Part shown: positions 46,472-56,845 of the stretch, in pieces
Layout of the letters: each line of letters begins with the position of its first letter
Position numbering within the stretch: the stretch's first letter is position 1
Assembly: GCA_025716815.1 (NCBI GenBank)
Contig: JAIXMN010000016.1
Location: 1 to 64,000, forward strand
DNA length: 64,000 nt
Origin: Dichotomocladium elegans
Taxonomy: Eukaryota > Mucoromycota > Mucoromycetes > Mucorales > Lichtheimiaceae
Reading direction: 5' to 3'
Notes under the pieces: model-generated
Told to the model about the DNA's origin: nothing
The model's input: only the letters and a program-made list of their open reading frames with translations
Databases searched by the model: none
Position numbers and translations under genes: made by a program

Positions 46472-46914
46472 ATGGGTTGCTGTATTTCTCAAGAAGATAA
46501 GGTATCCTTCATCATCAGTCCTTCAATAGTCATGGTCGTCTTCACCAACCACGATAGCACAAACCATTTTAAATGACTTTTGTAAATATATATATATATT
46601 CCTTTAGTCGACTGTATATGAAGTTACCATAGACGCGAACGGCGTCGCACGTCGTGTGCCTAACGGCAAAGGTACACATTTTATTCATGTTTCTGATGAT
46701 TGCGAAACACATCTGGAAGAAAAGGTCAGTACATCATTGTCTCCCAGCAAAGTTATCCGCTCACACATTTGTGTATATATAGCCTCCTATTAAAGGCGAT
46801 GTCCTATCGAGGCCGCCTCCAACTCACCAGATGCCTCGATTCCCATTCCTTGGCTCACGGCAGGATAAGCGAGTTCAGCCGCTTGTTGTGAACGAAGAAA
46901 AACCACCTGCGTAA
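46472..46914 (+). CDS. Small protein with predicted N-terminal double lipidation
   Basis: Three exons (46472-46501, 46608-46724, 46783-46914) with clean GT-AG introns stay in phase and give 92 residues. The protein starts MGCCISQEDK: Gly2 with Ser6 fits N-myristoylation, and Cys3/Cys4 fit palmitoylation, so it probably sits on a membrane face. The middle exon reads VYEVTIDANGVARRVPNGKG then HFIHVSDDCETHLEEK. The last exon is Pro-rich (PPIKGDVLSRPPPTHQMP). No known domain is recognised. The first four residues match LAMTOR1/p18, but the rest is not helical like LAMTOR1 and is much shorter. It lies downstream of CSA on the same strand. The open phase over three exons and conventional splice sites support a real gene. 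Confidence 0.75.
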
Positions 46915-49431
46915 AACAAAACAAAAAAAATACGAGCGAACTGCCCATTCGGTGCTGCCCTCATTGTTGTAATGCCTTTCCATCTCTCTCTATTTGTATC
47001 CTGTGTATATTCTTTCCCTTCTGTATGGCGTATTTACACCACTTTTTCTTTGCACGCGTTATAGTTCTTTCCTTACTCCCTTCTATCCTAAAAAACAGCT
47101 TGGAAAAAAAAACAAGCTGTTTGTAAAAAGATCATGCAGTCCAGAATACAATGGATATGTATTTACTTACTATTGCTATTATATTTTTAACCATAAATAT
47201 CAAAACGTTTCCCCCAGTCTTTTCTCATTGTGGTGCACCTGTAACACAGACGTGCACATCCCGACATATCCGGAGCTGTCCGCTCTGTATACAAATGCTA
47301 AACGAATCAACTTAATAAGGAAATCCGGGGGGCGATAAGCCATGTCGAGATGCACCAATCCGCCATTGTAACCAATGCTCAATTTCTGGGTTTTAGGCCG
47401 TCCGGCACCACTCCGTCTATTCGCTTTTTTCGACAGGTCGGGTTCTCTCCAAACAATGATGGGATTCTCGGATTCATATCGTCGTAATCCGAAGCTTTGT
47501 TGTGGCAGTTGATATGAACACGCGCCAAGACCGAGGGGAGAAAGAAACTCAAAACAACTAGGTTCCCCCACCCCGGCGACGGGGTCTGCGTGTCCCGGGC
47601 GTTTTGTGGTCCCGATATGCCATTTGCCCCCCGGTGGGGAATGACCTACCACATGTGTTGTCCCTTTAGGGACATCCTCACTTGTGCAACTACGAGTATT
47701 CGCTTCACAAACAGAAAGCTTTAAGCGTATATATATAAAAAAAAAAGACCAAGAAATACTTGATATCAGCTTGGCACTTTGGCAAGGCATTCTCACTCTG
47801 TGCGTGTGTGTATGTTGTATGTGCATCCGAAGAAGCATTATGCACATGTGTTTAATAACGGCTAAGCATTCGACCAACGACCTGGTTACTCAGCATGAAT
47901 TTTCTGCAATAGCATGCCTCACCCTCACCCACTTTCTCCGTAGCCGCGTCCACGTACATGCATCGGATTTTAGAAGAAGGAATAAAAAGTACCGTCTTCC
48001 ATAAAAAGTAGTCGTGCCAAATTTAGATACTTCGATGTCCGAAAAGAGGGAAGGCGATAGCAATACGTATTGTGTGGGCATTATTGCCGCTACTCATACT
48101 GCAGCCCAGAGGGGCCAGCCTCATGGAAGTCTCTTTTGGTATGCATACATACCCAACTCTTTTCTTTCCTTGTGGTCTCCCTTCCCCTTCGCAATTGCTG
48201 CTGGCTCTGTTGGGGGATTGGAGGGTCCCATGATTTCTCACGAAAGGAGAATATCCATTGTCCTCTTGCTGATCTGTACGCCTTAAGATGTCACACAACC
48301 ACCTCAGCGCAATGATTTTTCCGTGTACAGTACGCAGCGGCGCCCATGCCAAAGGAAGACATGTATTCTTAGACAGACACACATGCCCTATCCAATGCGT
48401 CTACTGTAGAATTCGATGAGCGGGCATGGTACTGTAGCACCACGGTCTTTAACAAGCATCAGCGGTCCGAATGTTTGCTTCCAAGCAAAAATCCCGATTG
48501 TCGCATGTGGGTAGAGTACCACCACACCTTTCCTCACTTTTGGGAACAGACCCATACGCACACGTGGGGCATCTTGTATCCCATGCCAAACCACACAACG
48601 ACTTGTCGCTTGTCGATAACAGTTCAGGACACCCTCTCCCGCTTCAAATAGAAGCAGACAAAAATACATGTGTAGTCCGGGTTAGTTTCAAAGGCTTCCC
48701 TGAGGGAGATACAATCACGTTAGGGCCATTGGCGTCCTATGAAATGCAGACATACATGACGCCATTTCGTGTCCACCAGGGCCCGTCTCTGCTAGGCCAT
48801 CAACCTTGGTCTTCGTAGCCCTGCGCTTTTGCGGCGACGATTGGCATCTAGTCTTGGATGTAAGGGATGCAAGCATTTCCGAGGTTCCATTTGTCTTTTG
48901 AGAAACTCCTATGGATGTCCTATGCGGGTTATACAATCGGAATACAAGCACAAAAAAAAGAGCTTGTTGAGCCTCTGGAAAAAAAAAACATCAGTATACT
49001 GCTCCCCTTTCTCCCGATGTCCTCAACCGTTTACACGATCAGCGTATCAGACATATCCGCACTTTAATTCGCTTTCTTTTTCACGGGTGTTTGTACGTAG
49101 CCTCTCACGCGGAGATATGTAATGTGTAATAAAGAAGTTCAGAGATATGACATAGCATCCGATAATCCGCGGGTATATGAAAGTCAACTCCATCATCAGC
49201 GACATAATCCAAAGAAGCCCAACTTCTTCGACATAGACCCTTGGGATCATGCAACCGCAGCGCTTAGTTGCTTGTTGACATTGAATTTTTTTTGGAAAAG
49301 AAAGCCGTTCAAACCAGACCGCTTCGCTCGGTTCGAATCCATTCTTCATTTCCAGTTATTATGCCCCCCAAATGTAAGCTTGCCGATTCGAACTGTTTTA
49401 GGACGCCCCTAACCTCCAGACCGATGCTTCA
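46915..49431. other. 2.5-kb stretch without a confident gene
   Basis: The longest frame is minus-strand 47877-47200 (225 codons, containing LGACSYQLPQQSFGLRRYES), with no recognised family. It overlaps a GC-rich CCCCG-GCGA-CGGGG hairpin near 47572 and may be chance. A frame at 48471-48818 (IEADKNTCVVRVSFKGFPEG) and one starting MSEKREGDSNTYCVGIIAA (about 48032) look protein-like, but no consistent splice chain could be built. The last part must hold the CUL4 promoter. Confidence 0.35.
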
Positions 49432-52400
49432 ATGTGGACAGCATCAAAAAAGCGCAAGATCGTCTCTTTAGGCTCCCAATCCACCCTCGACGCGTTTCGA
49501 CGAGGCACTCCAACCACAAAAGTGTTTAGAGAATCCCCGCCTGATTCATGTACAACCGGTCGAATCAATCAGATAGCAGTGGAAATGGCAGAACCGCCTT
49601 CTGATCATATCGAGGAGACTACTGTAACAGCTATGCGCACCAAAAGGCCTTTTGTTGCAGCCATGAGAACACAGGACGCACCCATGCTGACATTTACAGA
49701 CATAAGAGGTAAATCGCCCTTTGACGCTCGCTTTCCTTTTGGTGAGCGAAAACTTCACCATGGTGTCATTCCAACCAAAAAAAAAAAACTGAAGACTGCT
49801 TCCCCTCCACGTTCCAGAGTTTGAAATATCCGAATCATCCAGAGAAGCATTTTTTGAGGAGAAGTGGCAGCAACTGCGGACACTGCTACGTATTCTACTC
49901 CACAAAAAAGAGCTACGCATGAGTCTCCAGCTAGGATATGAGGTAAATTAAGCACTCTTGTCATATGCTGTTCCTCATTTTCCTTCCACCACCACAAAGG
50001 CATGTTCGACCGTTTGCGGACTCCAAAAGGCCGAAGACTTGTATAACCGTTTGTCAGACGAGTTTTCAATCTACATCAAAGAAACCGCAGTAAAACTTCG
50101 ACATATGTATGTGCATGCTATAACAGTGCTCGAGTTACGTGTGGTTTCATGGATGATGCAATACAGGGTGTCAACGGATGTACGACAATTTGTTCAGTTA
50201 TTAGAGCAAGTGTGGACACAGCTCTCTGAGAACTTGGTATTTATCCACGGGAGGGGAGCATACCGGCAAAATAGGAAGGCAAACTGTATAACATGAGCTA
50301 CCCACAGGTTCTTCTTCGAAGCGTCTTCATTGAACTGGACCGGCAATATCTTATTAGAAAAACAGGATACTCGTCTTTAATGTATGTCGTCGATCACGGC
50401 TGAGTGACCCTATTTTTGCTGATTTCTTTATTTAGTGAACTAGGTCAACGCTTGTTTCGAAATATTGTCATGGGATCAGATCTATTGCGAAACACGGCCA
50501 TCTCGGAGATCCTCAAGATCATTGAGGACGAAAGGTAAGAAAAAAGAGTCGACATAGAAACCATCATGTACGAGTCCTTATATTCGATTGATTGAAGGAA
50601 TGATATACCGGTGAACGAAGGATTACTACGGAACTTGATCGGGATGTTATCAAAGTTAGACTTGTATGCGGAATACTTTGAACCTGCATTAGTTGAAGAT
50701 ACCCGGGTGTACTATGAGGCGGAAGCGAACAAAAATATCGGGAAAATGCCCATAAGCGAGTACCTGATTTTTGCGGACAAGAGGTTAAAGCAAGAGAGCG
50801 TAGAAAGGATAGAGAAATACCTCGAAAAAAGCAGCAGACATCCTCTAGCGCAGGTGGTAAATGCCCAGTTCGTGCGTACTCGTCTAAATTTCATCATCAC
50901 ACATGGTAAGAATTCTGGACTCAACGCACATACTTTTGTCATTATTTATCAGCTTGGGTAAATTTTAGGCTTTGATGATCTTGTGGATCGAGACGAAAAA
51001 GAGTCGCTACGCATTCTTTATGGCTTCCTACTCGAAAATGATGGGCTTGTACTGTTACGAAAAGCATTTGCTGATTATATCAAGGTACGTATTGCGCGCT
51101 TCCTGCCATTGGGACCAGGATAATGAGAGCTGACAAGATTCTCTCAGAAACGCGGGAAGGAGCTTATCCAGGATCCGAAACGTGACCAAGGGATGATCCT
51201 ATCGCTCTTGGCTTACAAAGCCAAACTGGATGACATTATTTCGCATTGTTTCGCAGACAGCGATGAATTTCATCATGTGGAAAAGGAGAGCTTTGAAAGC
51301 TTCATCAACAGTCGACGGAACCGCCCCGCTGAGCTACTTGCAAAGTATATCGACATAAAGCTACGCGCCTCGACAAAGGTTATCTCTGCTCGCATGCATT
51401 AGCTCAAGATTTCATCCTCTAATATAATCAACTGTAACAGAAAAGCGATGACGAAGATTTTGAAGGCGTCATTGATCGTGTTCTACCGATTTTTCGCTAT
51501 CTCCAAGGTATGTGTTTCTAGTGCCAACCATGACACTGGACGATAACCCAAATTTTATAGATCGGGATACTTTTGAGGCTTTCTACAAAAGGCATTTATG
51601 TAGACGACTTTTGCTCGGCCGCAGTATATCAAATGACGCTGAGAAGTTGGTGCTCTCAAAATTAAAAGACGGTATATAATCGACCGTACGCCCACACCAG
51701 AATGACAGCCTAATATATCTGATGCTTGTCACAGAATGCGGAGCCGGATTCACAAAAAATCTCGAAGCCATGTTTAAGGACATTGAAGTGTCTGCAGATA
51801 TGCAGACACAATTTGCGGTAAATGTGTGAATCAACTTACCCAGGCCGAAGAGCTAATTCTTTTCCCATCCCTCTTTCAGGAATCAGACTATTATCCGAAA
51901 GACAGCACTATATCGTTCCGTGTGACAGTCCTCGCTCAGGGAATTTGGCCAACTTACGCTTTATTAGAAGTGAATCTACCGTTTCATGCAAGTGATTGGC
52001 GGAGCAAAAGGTGGGGGCATGGAATATGTAGAATAACCGATTCGAACGCTAGATGATGGAATGTCAATCAGCATACGAGGCGTTCTATGCTTCCAAGAAA
52101 AAGGGTCACCGATTGACATGGCAGAACTTCCTGGCTTCCTGTATTGTGAAGGCCTATTTCCCTAACGGTTCAAAAGAAATCCAGATTAGTTTGCTTCAGA
52201 CTGTTGTTCTACTGCTCTTCAATGAGAAGGACACTTATTCGTATGCAGAAATCGCAGCAAGGACTAATATGGGTGAGCAGATTCTATCTCTATGCGAAGA
52301 TAGATAGATAGATAGATATTCATCTATTTTGTATAGACCAAAAGGAACTGAAGCGAGTACTAGCGTCCTTAGCTTGTGGACAACACCAACTACTCCTCAA

Positions 52401-52963
52401 AGAACGAGGCACCCAGAGCGGCAGTGCCGAATATACAGAAATCACTTCGTCAGATACCTTCACGTACAATTCAAACTTCACATCATCGAACGTACGTATC
52501 AAAATCAACGTAGCACAACAGGACCAAGTCGGAGACGAGCGGAAAGCAACGGAGCGCAAGGTGCTTGTTGACCGCCAGCACCAGGTAAGAAAGGGAAAAT
52601 GATCCGCCGCCCCTGATTTGGAAATCAAATTAAAGCTTTCCTTGTATACACAGCTTGAAGCAGCCATCGTTCGTATAATGAAGTCAAAGAAAAAGATAGG
52701 TCATAGTGATCTTATGAAAGAATTATTTCTTCAAATTAAGTTTCCCTTGGAGGTAAATCATTATAGAACGATTAACAATTCATGCTCACACCATCGTCTA
52801 TATAAGGCATCAGACATAAAGAAACGAATCGAGTCGCTGATTGACAGGTATATAGACATATATAATATATCGCAATGGATGATTACTATTTTCTTACACC
52901 AATTTGTGCAGAGACTACCTCAGCCGCGACGAAGACGATGGCAACACGTATATTTACAGATAG
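49432..52963 (+). CDS. CUL4: Cullin-4, scaffold of CRL4 ubiquitin ligases
   Basis: The scaffold binds DDB1 at its N-terminus and RBX1 at its C-terminus. I assembled 18 exons, all in phase, to 822 residues: 49432-49741, 49818-49942, 50000-50106, 50167-50236, 50308-50381, 50436-50534, 50598-50905, 50969-51084, 51148-51378, 51441-51507, 51561-51671, 51735-51817, 51880-51987, 52053-52272, 52337-52584, 52654-52752, 52807-52847 and 52912-52963. Cullin repeats include [20 protein letters not shown]. The cullin-homology part has [57 protein letters not shown] and [10 protein letters not shown]. The neddylation motif [17 protein letters not shown] and C-terminal winged-helix [12 protein letters not shown] complete it. 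Intron 13 has a GC donor (GCAAGT). Residues 1-105 are a disordered extension with SKKRK (NLS-like) and QSTLDAF. A poly(A) signal is at 53025. Confidence 0.95.
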
Positions 52964-53044
52964 TTCAATCTTCGTATCGCTCGACACCCTGGATATATAA
53001 CGCGTGTGTGTCCTTGAAAAATTAAATAAATCATGTAAATGAAA

Positions 53045-53170
53045 ACCCTTTAACTTAACACTCAACCGTCCTTCGGGACCTTTGAGTTATCCTGGATAGA
53101 CCCAGCACACCACGAGACATGGTGTGGCCGCAGCGAGAGCGCTATACATAGGCGTGGCCATCACAAAGGA
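53045..53170 (-). repeat. Dispersed repeat R1, copy f (fragment)
   Basis: Matches the centre of copy c when reversed: CTTTAACTTA, GGACCTTTGAGTTATCCTGG and CCAGCACACCA in the same order. Head and AT-rich tail are absent. It lies just beyond the CUL4 poly(A) signal. Confidence 0.6.
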
Positions 53171-54214
53171 ATTATCTGTCCATTTCCTCGATCCTTAACC
53201 TCATTGTCATGTTAGAATGAGCACATCATGTGCCTTGATGAAGAACGTAGCAATAGAGTAGTGGTTGTTCTCTCTATTTTTTCTTGATAGTTTGTTGGGG
53301 TCAATATATCCTTAGTTAAATGATCCAAATTGGTCCGTGCCATTCTTATTTCACTATTATACGTACACATGCTCCATACATAGTCTATTTTGCCACCACA
53401 GTCTGTTACAAGTTCCTTGAGTATATGAGCACCCATAGAGATGGTATGTGAGTAACGGCGACCATATCATAAGCGTGAAGTTGTTTGTCGTGCACGTTGG
53501 CTGGAGATTAGCGATAACCTCAATGCTACATGCGATATGGATGGACAAAAAAATCGTTGCTTGAAGTATGGTTTGCTTTGACCAATTACGTGTAAATGTT
53601 GTGGCGAGGAAGAAAACAGCTCGATATATATATAGGCATATTTAATTGATGGGAATATTCGACTGTATAAGTACCTCTCATATAGATACTAACTGCATTT
53701 CGCACGACCTATCCTTTCCGTACGTCCAGCAATTGGCCGAGACGCCTCGTTTGTTTGTATACACAAGGAATATATATTCGGCCCATCCGGCTGGCCAATC
53801 CATATAGTAAGTCAATCAACACGCGACAGCGAAAATGCCCAGATATCAGCCAGCATATGTATTCGGGGGAAAACATTCACTGCACCAGGCAAAAAAGCCA
53901 TTTGGCCAAGATTTGATAACATGATGCGAAAGTGTCAAGCCTATACGACATATGATATAGCCATTTACAGCCTCGCTCGCCTTTTCCAGAGGCTCTAGTT
54001 GCCTGCATCTGCCTGCCTGTTTGTATCTTTATCGTTCATAGTACACTGGAAACGCGACATGTACATTCAGTAGGAGCATTTATTACCGAGATAAGGATAC
54101 GTACAAAGCCCCCCTTTAGTAGTTCCTATGGATCAACGCCGACCATTTCATAACCTCGTTCTCCCCCACCCCAAATCGCTTTTTATAATGTAAACTCCCC
54201 GTTTGTAAACGTGC
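53171..54214. other. Region without a confident gene
   Basis: A 74-codon minus-strand frame at 53436-53212 (IDYVWSMCTYNSEIRMARTN) looks protein-like and may be a transposon scrap. The rest is AT-rich without repeats known from this window. Confidence 0.35.
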
Positions 54215-54745
54215 TTAACGCTTATACGCCATCTGAAAAGAAAACTTTGGTGAAAACGACGCAGTGTCTGCCATGGGAACGGCTTCCTCATATGTAATTC
54301 CATGAGCTCCATCCGAGAAAATGGGGTTCATGTAGTGCGGAAGCACGGGTTTGGCGTTTTCCGCATGGACGAGCAAGACCTTCGTCCAACATGTACCTCA
54401 ATGGGTTTATGTTATCGACTTGCAAAGCGAGTTCCATAAACTCGCCCGCCGAGAACAGGGCGAGAAAGATAAATAGCGTTCTGAGGTTATATGCGTGGCC
54501 ACCTCAGGTAAAGGAATTTTTCCTCATCTTGAAAGTAATCGCAAAAGCTGATATTGGTTGCTTTCTTTAGACGCGGCTATCATAATTGCACAGTACCTAC
54601 TGTTAGCAAGGCGGTGTGCCTCAGCATACAAACCAGAGACACGATGCCCACAGATGCCGCAACCTCCGTAGCTAGGTGTACCATTGCGATAACAATGGCG
54701 GAAAAGGGAGGAAAGAAAGAGACCGGAGCTGTTGAGCGTCGACGG
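54215..54745 (-). CDS. Possible multi-exon membrane protein
   Basis: On the minus strand a hydrophobic exon reads FFPPFSAIVIAMVHLATEV then AASVGIVSLVCMLRHTALLT. A GTACTG donor and a CCTGAG acceptor join it in phase to AYNLRTLFIFLALFSAGEF and MELALQVDNINPL. A separate frame ends TYEEAVPMADTASFSPKF...AYKR and stops at 54215; I could not connect it in phase. Two or more membrane helices with a hydrophilic tail would fit a MARVEL-like fungal protein, but that is a guess. The GC-rich stretch 54700-54960 is open in all frames on both strands, which obscures the 5' end. Confidence 0.35.
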
Positions 54746-55058
54746 CGGATGCAGCGGCTGAAGGGTTGGAAGAAGGAACGAGGAGGAACGACGACGGACC
54801 AACGACAACACCAGCACCAGAAGCATCGGGGGAAGCAACGGAGGAAGCAGACGAAGACAAAAGCACCTCGACGAAGCCATGGTGGGAGACCTGCGCGGGT
54901 GCAGCCAAACCACGGTCCCACCCAAAGCCCATATCCTCTCGTCTTGGTGCACTTGAGTTAGGCTGATATCGTTATCTACAGACGATCCGGAATATTAGAA
55001 GGTTTTCAGAATGGAAGAAGGGTAGTCTATTGCGTTTTACTTTGCTCTTGACAGCTGG

Positions 55059-56250
55059 CTAAAACTGCTCAATCGGATTGAGTTCAGGCGAGTATGGTGG
55101 AAGATATATACATCGATATCCTCGACACTCGGTGTATTTAGCGACATCCTCAGCCTTATGAATAGGTGCATTATCCATTATGAAATAATGGTCTTCCATA
55201 TGTTTATACTTCTCCATCTCGTCCATTGTAGCTTTAAGGAAGCTGAGATAGTGTCCAATTACAATTCCTCTGATCATAACTTCAGATTGACCTGCTTTCT
55301 TTCTTTTCTTGATTGGTGGCTGCGGGAGTCTCAAACTACATTGAATGATGCCTGATGCTGAGATTACTCCCAAGATTGTGGTTGTCTTTGCTCTTGTCTT
55401 TGTTATTGTGCCCACTCCAGGGGTCCCTTTCTTGGACCATGCCATGCTGCGTCTCATATTAATATGGAATCCAGCCTCGTCAACGAAAATGCGGTTTTTT
55501 GTAAACTCAATATCGGTCGTGTCCCATCTGCGCACCCAGTCAAGGCGCTCTTGGATTTTTGCATTGCTATTCCTGTCTACAGGCTGAAACCGTGCCATTT
55601 TCAATGACAAGTTGCATTCGTTTTTCATAAATCGATGGAGTGTCGTTTTGGATACTTTGAGACCTTCGAATCTCTGGAGAAGTTGCTCCATCAGTTGCTC
55701 TAGAACAATGGATGGATTCTCATCAACACATTCTAAAATAACGCTCTTGTGCTCTTCATTGAGAATACGCGAACGACCCCTCGCTTTAGGTTTCTTAAAA
55801 ATGCTGTCAGGGTCCCTTTCGTACTGTAATGCCCATCGCTGGGCTGAACGAACATGGATTCCTAGCTGTTTTGCAGCAGCTGATGCACTTAAGACCTTCT
55901 CAAACATCAATTTGAAAAATCTGACCTTGTCTTGGTCCGTGTATGCTGTGTAACTGCGCTTGAAACCCGCTTCTTTCATCCGAATGTCTGTCTCCTTTTG
56001 TTTGGGAATGTGCGTAGCAACAAGCCCAGAGTCATCTTTGGAAGATATGCTACGCAGATATTCAGTGTGATTGCAGTGAGTACATTTCCTCATCAATGAC
56101 ATAGTCCATAGGTTCAGGACAGCCACGCTCATCAACGACATGGCCTTGGCCATCTTCGTAGAAAAAAAGATTGCTCATTTCAGATTGTAAAAGTGTTTTT
56201 TTTGTGCGACATCTTTCCGTGCGTGCATGTGACATTCGATTTGCCATCCT
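55059..56250 (-). pseudogene. Tc1/mariner family copy F, the most complete
   Basis: The frame 56153-55059 shows nearly the whole family protein: YTAYTDQDKVRFFKLMFEKV, LGIHVRSAQRWALQYERDPD, LNEEHKSVILECVDENPSIV, VDEAGFHINM (first Asp), KKGTPGVGTITKTRAKTT, FIMDNAPIHKAEDVAKY (second Asp) and YLPPYSPELNPIEQF (Glu). The spacing of the last two acidic residues is 34, so DD34E. Two lesions remain: a deletion of about 20 bases at the N-terminal part shifts the frame after EEMYSLQ, and the codon after EQF is a stop where Trp is expected. The 3' end is truncated by unrelated sequence near 55000. Confidence 0.93.
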
Positions 56251-56539
56251 GCGACTTCAAAAACTGGCAGGGTGCGACTTTGGTTTTGGAAAAGAGTGTA
56301 TGTATCAACAATGCTTCATACTCAGACAACCTCCGCTATGTCACTTCCCTTCTTATATTTGTGGATGTTCTTTCTGATTTATATTGGTGGACACACCACC
56401 TGTCTCATAAACCCAGTGCAATCATTCTCTTGCCCGTTTTTTTAAGTGCATACATTACGACCGTAGCACTATATAAAAAGAATGAGTTGTACCTAGTTTC
56501 TCCCACTCCAACCATGCTGGGATTCGAGGTGGAATGAAT

Positions 56540-56760
56540 CTATTGAAGAGAGCACACAAACACACTTCCTCCTCAACGACATAATTCATATATGGGTATA
56601 GGGCGGCCATGCTCATCAACAACATGGCCGTGATGTGTAGCCGAGCTTTTTGTGCGACAATCGTCCTGGGCAAAAACCCGATTATTTTAATTTTGAGGTC
56701 TGGCGTCTGCAAAAACATTGTATAGCCAGCACTGCCTGGCATTTCGTCAGGCTTGGATGC
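56540..56760 (-). pseudogene. Distant Tc1/mariner family N-terminal scrap
   Basis: GGCCATGTTGTTGATGAGCA followed by GGCCGCCC...ATGAATTATGTCGTTGAGG parallels the GHVVDERG...MDYVVDEE start of the family, with lower identity than the other copies. A GATTATTTTAATTTTGAGG stretch resembles the outer end of copy B. Confidence 0.45.
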
Positions 56761-56845
56761 GGTTATTACCCTCTATGAGACGCACTCAGTCGATATTATT
56801 CGCGACGTCGGTCCTGGATTAAATGTCGAGAGAGAAAAAGAGAGT

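Noticed and set aside
46472..46914. Calling the MGCC protein LAMTOR1 (Ragulator p18) because LAMTOR2 lies nearby.
   Set aside because: Only the first few residues match. The protein is about 92 residues against roughly 160, and lacks the helical body of LAMTOR1.
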